NCBI GenBank assembly: GCA_963825425.1
Contig: CAWGTF010000017.1
Span: 1-64,000 of the forward strand
Reading direction: 5' to 3'
Length of the DNA stretch: 64,000 nt
Origin: PALSA-607 sp963825425
GTDB taxonomy: Bacteria; Actinomycetota; Actinomycetes; Acidothermales; Acidothermaceae
The first letter of the stretch is position 1; every line of letters begins with the position of its first letter. The notes below the pieces were generated by a model that was not told the origin of the DNA, ran no database searches, and worked only from the letters and a program-made list of their open reading frames with translations. The position numbers were made by a program, and so were the translations under genes. Positions 46,269 to 55,000 of this stretch are shown in pieces.

Positions 46269-46438
46269 TGTGCGTCGTTTCGCAGATGGATGTGACTGCC
46301 GTGGCATGGAACCGCTGTCAATTGGGTGAGATGCCCGCCGTGGGGTTAAGGCCCCCGACCGATGCGCCGACGGCCAAATCGAGCGCGAACGACGCAGTTC
46401 CTCGACTGACGGGGAAGTTGCGCGGAGGGCGGTGCACT

Positions 46439-47710
46439 GTGAAGGGCTCGACGAAGGTCGTTTTCGCAGGTGCGGCGGCGATTGCCGTCCTGTCCGCCGG
46501 CGTTGGAATTGGCACGATGCTGCCGCTGACCAGCGCGAAGGTGAGCACGGGCGCGGCGGCCGGGGCCCCGAAATCCACCGGCCCCGCGGCAGCCGCCGCA
46601 GGCGCCGGAACAGCCGGAACACGGACACTGAGCGGCGTTTCGGGCGGGGCTGCGGGCCTACGCGAGATGGGCGGGGTTTCCGGCGGAGTCGTCGGCGCCG
46701 GCTCGCGCCTCGTCGATCCTGCGGGCTCTCCCATAGGCGATGGGCCGCTGCCTAACGCGGTGTCCCCAGTTCATGCGGTGCCGGTCACGCTGGCGCAATC
46801 CGCGGCGAAGCCGCCGGCCAAGGCGCGGACAGTGAGCACGGTGCCGGTCGCGCCTGCTCCGGCCAAGAAGAAGAAGACCTCGGGGTCGTCCGGGTCAGGC
46901 TCCGTCACGCCGGTGGCGTTGTCTGGTGACCAGCCGGGTCCGAGTAACACCGGTGTGCCAGCCGGGACGGCGTTGACGGTGATGAACGGCGACTTGACCA
47001 TCACCACCGCCGGGGCGACATACAGCGGCTTGGATATTCACGGCTTCGTGAGCGTGCAGGCGCCGAATGTCACGATCAAGAATTCCATCATTCGGGGCGG
47101 GGTCGCGCAGTCCGACATTGGGTTGGTCAACGACACTGACGCCTCCGCAACGAACTTCTTGATCGAGGATTCTGAGCTGGTGCCGATGGATCCGTCGGTC
47201 CAAATCGACGGAATCAAGGGTTGGAACTACACCGCCCTGCGGCTGGACATCCATGGCACGACGGACGGCGCGAAGATGTATGGGCCGAACGCGACGCTCG
47301 AAAACTCCTATATCCATGGGCTAGTTACCTACGCGCACGATCCTGATCAGGGCGGCAAACAGTCGCACAACGACGGCGTGCAGATCCTGTCGGGCAGCAA
47401 CCTGAAGATCATCGGGAACACCATCGGCGGTGGCTCGAACACCGCGGTGATGATCACCCAGGATCACGGGACGACGAACAACGTGTTGATCGACAACAAC
47501 TGGCTCTCTGGTGGGAACTGCACGATCAACATGACGCCCAAGCCGTTGGGGTCGCTGAACGCGATCACGGTGACCAACAACATCTTCACCGACAACAGCG
47601 CCAAGAACTGCCCGATCTTGGACACCACACAGACCAATCTGACCGTGGCGGGCAATGTGTTCGCCGGCAGCGGCGCGCCGGTCCCGGTCAACAACAAGGG
47701 CGCTAACTAG
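46439..47710 (+). CDS. secreted right-handed beta-helix protein 2
   Basis: Intact 423 residues from GTG 46439. The signal peptide is short (KGSTKVVFAGAAAIAVLSAG). The linker shares SRLVDPAGSP and GDGPLP with protein 1 but lacks its Ser/Gly repeat; it has AKPPAKARTVS and a KKKKTSGSSGSGS stretch. The beta-helix domain has GLDIHGFVSVQAPNVTIKNS, HGTTDGAKMYGPNATLENSY, DPDQGGKQSHNDGVQ and the two-Cys C-terminal block (NCTINM, NCPILDT). The central turns are the GTTDG/HNDG subtype shared with protein 3, while the last third is almost identical to protein 1. The open frame extends upstream of the GTG but without protein-like features. Probably surface-associated; function unknown. Confidence 0.87.
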   Translation: MKGSTKVVFAGAAAIAVLSAGVGIGTMLPLTSAKVSTGAAAGAPKSTGPAAAAAGAGTAGTRTLSGVSGGAAGLREMGGVSGGVVGAGSRLVDPAGSPIGDGPLPNAVSPVHAVPVTLAQSAAKPPAKARTVSTVPVAPAPAKKKKTSGSSGSGSVTPVALSGDQPGPSNTGVPAGTALTVMNGDLTITTAGATYSGLDIHGFVSVQAPNVTIKNSIIRGGVAQSDIGLVNDTDASATNFLIEDSELVPMDPSVQIDGIKGWNYTALRLDIHGTTDGAKMYGPNATLENSYIHGLVTYAHDPDQGGKQSHNDGVQILSGSNLKIIGNTIGGGSNTAVMITQDHGTTNNVLIDNNWLSGGNCTINMTPKPLGSLNAITVTNNIFTDNSAKNCPILDTTQTNLTVAGNVFAGSGAPVPVNNKGAN

Positions 47711-47795
47711 ACCCTCGGTACCCCTCAGGGCGAGCGTCGGGACGACCGATCACCCTGGTGGACCCATCCCTGCTTGGGCCACCTCCCCGAAGACC

Positions 47796-47846
47796 CATCG
47801 TCGGCCCGGCGCCACTTCCCACTCCCCACGCGCCGGGCCGGCGATG
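47796..47846 (+). terminator. terminator hairpin after beta-helix gene 2
   Basis: CATCGTCGGCCCGGCG and CGCCGGGCCGGCGATG pair around the loop CACTTCCCACTCCCCACG-type sequence, nearly identical to the hairpin after gene 1. It lies 86 bp past the stop. Confidence 0.75.
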
Positions 47847-48182
47847 CTTCGCTACGCGCGATGTGGCGCGCGCGGATGTTAAAGCGCTCAGTGGATTCAC
47901 CCAGGCGCCGACAGTGCATGTCGCCGAATGTGCTCGTTATGGGTTGCGCTGACACCATTCGATTCCACGAATACCTGCCGTAGCTGCGTGGGATCCTGCG
48001 TGCTCGAGTGCCGCGGGCCGTCGCCGCAGAGCCAAGGGATTCCGGGGACGTGAGCGCGAAATCAGCCGGAACTCCGGCACCGGCCAGGGAGAACGACGGG
48101 CTTGCGGGTGCGCCGTCTGCTCCTGTTCGACAGTCGAGCGGGTGACCCGAGCGATTCCGATTTATTGCTTATCTGCTTCTTA
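47847..48182. other. non-coding stretch between beta-helix genes 2 and 3
   Basis: No gene is supported. It contains GTGCATGTCGCCGAATGTG (47915 region), which recurs as ACATGTCACCGAATATG upstream of gene 4 (about 50000), a further sign that whole gene-plus-flank units were duplicated. Confidence 0.4.
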
Positions 48183-48327
48183 CGTCATACAAGCTGGCAT
48201 ATGGGTGAGATCCACTACTCCCGATCAAGAGTTCCTTTTACTCCGACGATGTCGCTTTTGTCGCAGCGGAATTCGCTGCTGACCAGCTCCCCGCAAAGGT
48301 GCTTCGTCGAGCAAAAGGTTGTGCGCC
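48183..48327 (+). promoter_or_regulatory. conserved 145-bp upstream element of beta-helix gene 3
   Basis: Starts CGTCATACAAGCTGGCATA, continues TGGGTGAGATCCACTACTCC and ends AAAAGGTTGTGCGCC just before the GTG. The same element, 144 bp long, precedes gene 4 at 50262-50405, with blocks of near identity at both ends and looser similarity in the middle. The TGGGTGAGAT core also appears upstream of gene 2 (about 46322). It probably holds promoter, 5'-UTR and ribosome-binding signals; co-regulation of genes 3 and 4 is inferred. Confidence 0.65.
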
Positions 48328-49747
48328 GTGAATCGCAAGCTCCGAGTTTCTCTCTCCTCCGTCGCGGCAGCCGCCGTGGTGTCTGGGGGTATCGGTCTTG
48401 CGGCCATCGCCCCGGCAAGCGCCGCCAGTGTGGGCCTGACGAACTCGTCGACCGTCCACTACACCGCCGCTCAGATCAAGGCCTACAAGGCGAAGGTCGC
48501 GGCCAAGGCGAAGGCAGCCGCGAAGGCGAAGGCGGCTGCGAAGGCGAAGGCGGCTGCGAAGGCGAAGGCGGCGTACAAGGCAGCCAAGGCCGCGAAGGCG
48601 AAGGCAGCGAAGGCAGCCGCAGCCAAGACCGCAGCCGACAAGGACGCGGCACTCAAGGCCGCTGCGGCCGCGAAGGCGAAGGCAGCAGCGATCGCCGCAG
48701 CGAAGGCGAGCCGTTCTGGTACGCCGAAGCCCCCCGTGAGCTCGTCGCCGACCACCGCACCCACCCGGAGCGCAACACCGACCAGCACGCCGTCTCCGAC
48801 CAGCGTCCCGTCGCCGACGCCGACGACTACGCCGACCGTGGCGCCGACGCCGACGACTACGCCGACCGTGGCGCCGACGCCGACCGACTACGCCGACCGT
48901 GGCGCCGACGCCGACGACTACGCCGACCGTGGCGCCGACTACACCTCCGGTAGCCGGCGGGAACGCGCAGCCGAACGCCGGCAACACCGGCGTCCCTGCT
49001 GGTACGACGCTGACCGTCCACAACGGCAACTTGACGATCACTACGGCCGGCGCGACGTACAGCGGTCTCGATATCCACGGCTTCGTGAGCATCCAGGCTC
49101 CGAACGTGACGATCAAGAACTCGATCATTCGCGGCGGCGTCTCCAGCCGTGATATCGGCCTGGTCGAGGACACGTCCAACTCCGCGACGAACTTCTTGAT
49201 CGAGGACTCCGAGCTGGTTCCCGCATACCCGTCAGTCCAGATCGACGGCATCAAAGGCTGGAACTACACCGCGCTTCGCGTCAACATCCACGGCACTACG
49301 GACGGCATCAAGATGTACGGCCCGAACGCGACGCTCCAGGACTCCTACATCCATGGTCTGGTGACGTGGGCGCACGACCCGGACCAAGGCGGCAACATGT
49401 CACACAACGACGGCGTGCAGGTGCTGTCTGGCGGCAACCTCGTGGTGCAGGGCAACACCATCGTCGGTGGCACGAATACTGCACTCATGGTCACTCAGGA
49501 CCACGGCGCCACAACAAGCCTCACCTTCAATAGCAACTGGGTCAGTGGCGGTAACTGCACCATCAACATGACGCCCAAGCCGATGAAGACCATGGGTGGG
49601 ATGACGGTCAAGAACAACATCTTTACCAACGACAGCGTGCTGCACTGCCCGATCCTCGACACGCTGACCACCACGCTGACCACGTCGGGCAACGTCTACG
49701 CCGGCACTGGCAAGGCCGTCCCCGTTAACAACAAGGGCGCGATGTAA
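48328..49747 (+). CDS. secreted right-handed beta-helix protein 3 with Lys/Ala-rich linker (frameshift near 48890)
   Basis: About 473 residues. GTG 48328 is preferred over TTG 48319 because AAAAGG is then 9 bases upstream and MNRKLRVSLSS opens a normal signal peptide (cleaved near APASA). Residues about 50-135 are a Lys/Ala-rich segment of AKAKAAAK-type repeats, highly basic and helical. A Pro/Thr spacer (TPSPTSVPSPTPTTTPTVAP) follows; its short DNA repeats are where the frame breaks. The C-terminal beta-helix has GLDIHGFVSIQAPNVTIKNS, HGTTDGIKMYGPNATLQDSY, MSHNDGVQVLSGGN and the two-Cys block (NCTINM, HCPILDT). Central turns match protein 2. The basic region could bind anionic wall polymers or EPS (inference). 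Confidence 0.85.
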
Positions 49748-49801
49748 GAGCCCAAATAGCGCGGTGAACTGATCCCCACCGGGATATTCACCTTGATATC
49801 G

Positions 49802-49845
49802 CATCGTCGGTCCCGCGGCACTACCCAGACGCGGGGCCGACGATG
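49802..49845 (+). terminator. terminator hairpin after beta-helix gene 3
   Basis: CATCGTCGGTCCCGC pairs with GCGGGGCCGACGATG with one G-U pair, 14-bp loop. A diverged copy of the hairpins following genes 1 and 2. Confidence 0.75.
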
Positions 49846-50261
49846 TTTCGTTGTGCAGTTCTATCGGATGCGAATAGCCGAATCTGGGCGATCCGCATAT
49901 AAATGATGTGAACACGAGTGACGCGTGCGGCCTGTGTGACTATTTCGCCATCTGCGCAGGGGCAGCACGGTTTGGATTTCACCCTCTTGCCGGTAATACA
50001 TGTCACCGAATATGTCGATGATACTAATTCCGGAATCGTAGCGGAGCTGCATATGGGCTCGCATGAGTCGCGCAATATCGTGGCGTATTCACCGCGACCT
50101 GGACGCTCGGTGCGAGCGTTACCGTCGCGCGACTTCTGGCCGCAACAAGGATCAGATATCCCTGTGTCAGCAGCAAAAATCCGAAGATTCTGAACCGTTC
50201 GGGCGGGTGCCAGTAGACCCTGTCCGACGGGCCTTTGGTCACCGCGCGACCCGTCTATATG
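49846..50261. other. 416-bp AT-richer non-coding stretch between beta-helix genes 3 and 4
   Basis: No gene is supported on either strand. The base composition is visibly lower in GC than the flanking genes (for example CGAATATGTCGATGATACTA near 50010). It carries a diverged copy of the sequence at 47915 and leads into the conserved element of gene 4. Confidence 0.4.
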
Positions 50262-50405
50262 CGTCATACAGGCTGGCATTTGGGTGACATCCATTACTCC
50301 ACATCAAGTGCTTCTGCTATTCGGACGAAGCCGGACTTGTCGCAGCAAATGTCGCGGCTGATTAGCTGACCAAAAGTCGCTCCCGTCGAGAAAAGGTTGT
50401 GCGCC
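50262..50405 (+). promoter_or_regulatory. conserved 144-bp upstream element of beta-helix gene 4
   Basis: Second copy of the element before gene 3: CGTCATACAGGCTGGCATT, TGGGTGACATCCATTACTCC, and GAGAAAAGGTTGTGCGCC next to the GTG start. Conservation of both sequence and spacing, despite drift in between, suggests function. Confidence 0.65.
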
Positions 50406-51878
50406 GTGAATCGCAAGATCCGACTTTCTCTTTCCTCCATCGCGGCTGCCGCCGTGTTGTCCGGGGGCGTCGGTCTCGCGGCCACTGCCTCGGCTATTGC
50501 CGCCAATTCGGCGGCGTCAAGCTCGACCGTTCATTACACCGCCGCTCAGACCGCCGCGAACGCGAAGGCGGTCGCGAAGGCCAAGGCGGTCGCGAAGGCC
50601 AAGGCCGTTGCCAAGGCGAAGGCAGCCGCGAAGGCCAAGGCCGCTGCCAAGGCGAAGGCAAAGGCGAAGGCAGCCGCGAAGGCGAAGGCAGCCGCGAAGG
50701 CCAAGGCAGCCAAGGCGGCAAAGGCACGTGCCGCCAAGGCGGCTGCAGAAGCAAAGGCCAGGGCAGCCGCAATCGCCGCTGCGAAGGCGAGTCGTTCCGG
50801 CGCACCGAAGCCGCCCGTGAGCGCATCTCCGGTTGCGACGCCGACGACCACGCCGACTGTCGCACCGTCGCCGACCGCTCCGACGACCACGCCGATCGTC
50901 CCGCCGTCATCGACGCCGCCGACCACCACCCCAACACCTACGCCCAGCGCGACGCCGTCTCCGACTAGCGTGCCGAGTCCGACGCCGACCACCACACCGA
51001 CCGTGGCGCCGACACCGACACCGACCGTGGCGCCGACACCGACGCCGACCATCCCGGCATCCAGCCCGCCGATCGTTGGCGGGAACGCACAGCCGAACGC
51101 CAACAACACCGGCGTCCCAGCTGGTACGACGCTTACTGTCTACAACGGCGACTTGACGATCACCACCGCCGGCGCGACCTACAGCGGCCTTGACATTCAC
51201 GGTTACCTGCGAGTGGAAGCACCGAACGTGACCGTCAAGAACTCGATCATCCGAGGTGGCACCGGCAACAACGGTCTGGGCATCGTCTCTGATGTGTCCG
51301 ACTCGGCGACCAACTTCCTCCTTGTCGACTCCGAGGTTGTCCCGCAGTACCCGGTCGTCAACCTCGACGACGTCAAGGGTTGGAACTACACGCTGCTGCG
51401 TGACAACATCCATGGCTCGGTCGACGGGCTGAAGATGTACGGGAACAACGCGACCGTGCAGGACTCGTGGATTCACGATCTCGTCACGTACGCGCACGAC
51501 CCAGCGCAGAACAACGGCCCGTCGCACTCCGACGGCGTGCAGATCCTGTCCGGTACGAACCTGAAGGTCATCGGCAACACCATCGAGGGCCAGCCGAACT
51601 CGTCGATCATCATCACCCAAGACCACGGCGCGGTGAGCAACGTCTTGATCGATGGCAACTGGCTCAGCGGCCTCAACCAGGTCGCCACGATCAAACTGCT
51701 CAACAAGCCGCTGCCGACGTTGTCCGGTATCACTGTCACGAACAACATTTTCCAGGGACAGCTGGCGTCCGCGTGCCAGATCCTCGATAGCCCGACCGTG
51801 ACGCTCGTTTCGTCGGGCAACATGATTGGTGCGACGAACACAGCCGCCAAGCTGCTGAGAACGGCGTCGACTACCTAA
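50406..51878 (+). CDS. secreted right-handed beta-helix protein 4 with Lys/Ala-rich linker
   Basis: Intact 490 residues, the best-preserved member. GTG 50406 gives MNRKIRLSLSS and a signal peptide (AAAVLSGGVGLAATASAIAA). Residues about 50-135 are the Lys/Ala-rich helix (AKAVAKAKAVAKAKAAAK), followed by a ~75-residue Pro/Thr spacer (TPTTTPTVAPSPTAP). The beta-helix has GLDIHGYLRVEAPNVTVKNS, HGSVDGLKMYGNNATVQDSW, AQNNGPSHSDGVQ and ITQDHGAVSN. Its central turns match protein 1, its N-terminal half matches protein 3. The C-terminal turns differ from the other three (IKLLNKPLPT, ACQILDS) and keep only one of the two Cys. No terminator of the shared type follows. Probably cell-surface; function unknown. 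Confidence 0.88.
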   Translation: MNRKIRLSLSSIAAAAVLSGGVGLAATASAIAANSAASSSTVHYTAAQTAANAKAVAKAKAVAKAKAVAKAKAAAKAKAAAKAKAKAKAAAKAKAAAKAKAAKAAKARAAKAAAEAKARAAAIAAAKASRSGAPKPPVSASPVATPTTTPTVAPSPTAPTTTPIVPPSSTPPTTTPTPTPSATPSPTSVPSPTPTTTPTVAPTPTPTVAPTPTPTIPASSPPIVGGNAQPNANNTGVPAGTTLTVYNGDLTITTAGATYSGLDIHGYLRVEAPNVTVKNSIIRGGTGNNGLGIVSDVSDSATNFLLVDSEVVPQYPVVNLDDVKGWNYTLLRDNIHGSVDGLKMYGNNATVQDSWIHDLVTYAHDPAQNNGPSHSDGVQILSGTNLKVIGNTIEGQPNSSIIITQDHGAVSNVLIDGNWLSGLNQVATIKLLNKPLPTLSGITVTNNIFQGQLASACQILDSPTVTLVSSGNMIGATNTAAKLLRTASTT

Positions 51879-51924
51879 CCCGGTCGGCATGGCCGCGTAG
51901 TGAGAGCACCACCACGGCAACTAC

Positions 51925-51985
51925 CCACGGGCGGTTGGGACCTAGGCGCGTACGCTGAAAGCGCCCGGGACCTGACCGCCCGTGG
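51925..51985. repeat. inverted repeat with 39-nt spacer between beta-helix gene 4 and mfd
   Basis: CCACGGGCGGT (51925-51935) is matched by ACCGCCCGTGG (51975-51985). It may terminate gene 4 or be part of the mfd promoter region. The long spacer lowers confidence in a simple terminator. Confidence 0.45.
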
Positions 51986-52062
51986 CTTGCATGCGGCGCT
52001 GCTGGTTGGCGTCCCGTAGCCGTTTAGTCCGCAACGCCATTCGTCGAAAGGCGCCCGCATCG

Positions 52063-55000
52063 ATGGATCTCTCTTCGTTGCGGTCGGTGTTGCTGGCGGA
52101 TCCGGCGCTCGCCCAGGCTGTCAGGGGCGCGCAGAGCACGACTCTTTCGCAGCTCGATCTCGGTGCTCCGCGACCGCTGCGCCCGTTCGTCGTCGCCGCC
52201 TTGGCGTCGGCACCACCCGTTGGTGCTGGTCGACCGGTGCTTGTGGTGACCGCTACCGATCGAGAAGCCACCGATCTCGCCGCCGCGCTGGGTGCGTTGC
52301 TCGACCCCGACTCGGTCGCCGAGTACCCGGCCTGGGAGACGCTCCCGCACGAGCGGCTCTCCCCGCGTGCTGACACGGTTGGCCGGCGCCTCGCCGTCCG
52401 ACGTCGATTGCGACACCCGAGCGACGGACAGCTCGCGGTCGTCGTCACGCCGGTGCGGGCGCTCGTGCAGCCACAGGTCGCCGGCCTTGGCGACCTCGAG
52501 CCGGTCGCACTGCAGGTCGGCGACGAAGTCGGCCTCGATGACGTAGTCGCGCGATTGATCGCGGCCGGCTACACCAGGGTGGATCTGGTCGAGCGACGCG
52601 GCGAGATCGCCGTGCGCGGCGGCATCCTCGACGTGTTCCCGCCGACCGAGGACCACCCGTTGCGGGTCGAGTTCTTCGGCGATGAGGTCGACGAGATCCG
52701 CGTCTTCAAAGCCGCCGATCAGCGCAGTCTCGGCGACGACTTTCCGGCGATGCGCGGGCTCTGGGCTCCGCCCTGCCGGGAGCTGCTGTTGACGCCGCAG
52801 GTGCTCGAGCGGGCCGCCGCACTCGCCGCGCAGCATCCGCAACTGGCCGACATTCTCGGCAAGGTCGCGCACGGGATCGCGGTCGAGGGTATGGAGTCGT
52901 TGGCTTCGGTCCTGGTCGACAAAATGGATCTGCTGCTCGACGAGGTGCCGCCCGACACGGTGGTGCTGCTCTGCGATCCCGAACGCGTACGCGCTCGGGC
53001 CGCTGAAGTCCTGCGCACCGGCGAGGAGTTTTTGCAAGCGGCGTGGGCGGGCGCGGCGTCCGGAGGCAAAGCCCCGATCGACCTGAGCTCCGCGGCATTG
53101 CGGCCACTGGGCGACGTCCGAGCTCATGCTCTAACGCTTGGTCTTGCGTGGTGGTCAATCTCGCCACTCGCAGCGACGGCGGAGGTCGACGCCACAGACA
53201 TCGAGGCGGACGCCGATGTGCTGGTGATCGACGCGGTCGCGGCGGAGGCGTATCGCGGTGACACCCAAGCGGTAGTGGCTGACGTCAAGGGATGGCTTGC
53301 CGACGGATGGCGGGTGCTGTTCACGACGGCCGGCCACGGTCCCGCGCAGCGCATCGCCGAGGTGTTGCGTGGTGAAGGCGTCGCGGCTCGGCTCGAGTTC
53401 GAACTGCTCGGCATTCCCGAGCCCGGCGCGGTCGTTGTGTCGTGCGGCGCGCTCGACGCCGGCTTCGAAGCACGCGCACCGAAACTCGTGCTGCTGACCG
53501 AGAACGACGTGTTCGGTCAGCGCACCTCGACGCGTGACTTGGCGAAGCTGCCGAGTCGGCGCAAGCGGTCGATCGATCCGATGCAGTTGCAGCCTGGCGA
53601 TCTCGTCGTGCATGAGCAGCACGGCGTGGGTCGCTTCATCGAGATGGTGCAGCGCACAGTCGCCGGCGCGACGCGTGAGTACCTCGTTATCGAGTACGCG
53701 CCGAGCAAACGCGGGCAGCCTGGCGACCGACTGTATGCGCCGACCGATGCACTCGATCAAGTCACGCGTTACGTCGGCGGCGAGAATCCGACGCTCGACC
53801 GAATGGGCGGCTCCGACTGGGCGAAGCGCAAGGGTCGGGCGCGCAAGGCGGTCAAGGAAATCGCGGCGGAGTTGATCCGCCTCTACAGCGCACGGACGGC
53901 CGCGCCCGGCTATGCGTTCGGCGCGGACACACCGTGGCAACGCGAACTCGAAGAGGCATTTCCCTACGTCGAAACGCCGGACCAGTTGCGAACGATCGAC
54001 GAGGTCAAGGCCGACATGGAGCTGCCGATTCCGATGGACCGGCTGATCTGCGGCGACGTGGGCTACGGCAAGACCGAGATCGCCGTTCGCGCGGTATTCA
54101 AAGCGGTGCAGGACGGCAAGCAGGCTGCCGTGTTGTGCCCGACGACACTGCTGGTGCAGCAGCACTTCGCCACGTTCTCCGAGCGGTTCGCCAACTTCCC
54201 GGTCGTCGTGCGGCCGGTCAGCCGCTTCAACTCGCCGAAGGAAGAGCAGGCCATCATGGCCGGCGTTGGTGATGGCAGCGTCGACGTGGTGATCGGCACC
54301 CATCGATTGATCGCCGGGGGCACGAACTTCAAGAACCTCGGACTTGTCGTGATCGACGAAGAACAGCGGTTCGGCGTCGAGCACAAGGAGCGCCTCAAGC
54401 AATTGCGCACCAACGTCGACGTGCTGGCGATGTCGGCGACACCGATTCCGCGGACGCTGGAAATGGCTATCACCGGGATCCGCGAGATGTCGGTCATCCA
54501 GACACCGCCCGAGGAGCGGCACCCGGTGCTCACGTTCGTCGGCGGATACGACGATCGCCAGGTCGGTGCCGCGATTCGCCGCGAGTTGTTGCGCGAGGGC
54601 CAGGTTTTCTACGTGCACAACAGGGTCGAGTCGATCGAGCGGGCGGCTGCACGCTTGCGCGACCTCGTACCGGAGGCGCGGATCGCTGTTGCGCACGGCC
54701 AGATGAACGAGGACACCCTCGAGCAGGTCATGATCGGATTCTGGGAACGCGACTACGACGTGTTGGTGTGCACCACGATTGTCGAGTCGGGACTCGATAT
54801 CCCGAATGCCAACACGTTGATTCTCGAACGCGCCGACCTTCTCGGCCTCTCGCAGTTACATCAGCTGCGTGGTCGGGTCGGTCGCGGCAGTGAGCGCGCG
54901 TATGCGTATTTCCTCTACCCCGTCGAACGGCCGCTCACGGAGACTGCGCACGATCGGCTCGCAACGATCGCGCAGAACTCCGACCTCGGTGCGGGCATCG

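Noticed and set aside
44598..51878. Calling the beta-helix proteins polysaccharide lyases, pectate lyases or mannuronan epimerases
   Set aside because: The fold is clear but no catalytic signature of those families could be identified; the HSDGVQ/HNDGVQ turn alone is not enough.
21667..52062. Prophage or integrative element
   Set aside because: No integrase, terminase, capsid, relaxase or flanking direct repeats are seen; the content is envelope biosynthesis and secretion.
53155..54696. Long minus-strand open frame (513 codons) opposite mfd
   Set aside because: It is a composition shadow: mfd on the plus strand has every family motif, while this frame has Arg/His-rich, non-conserved sequence.
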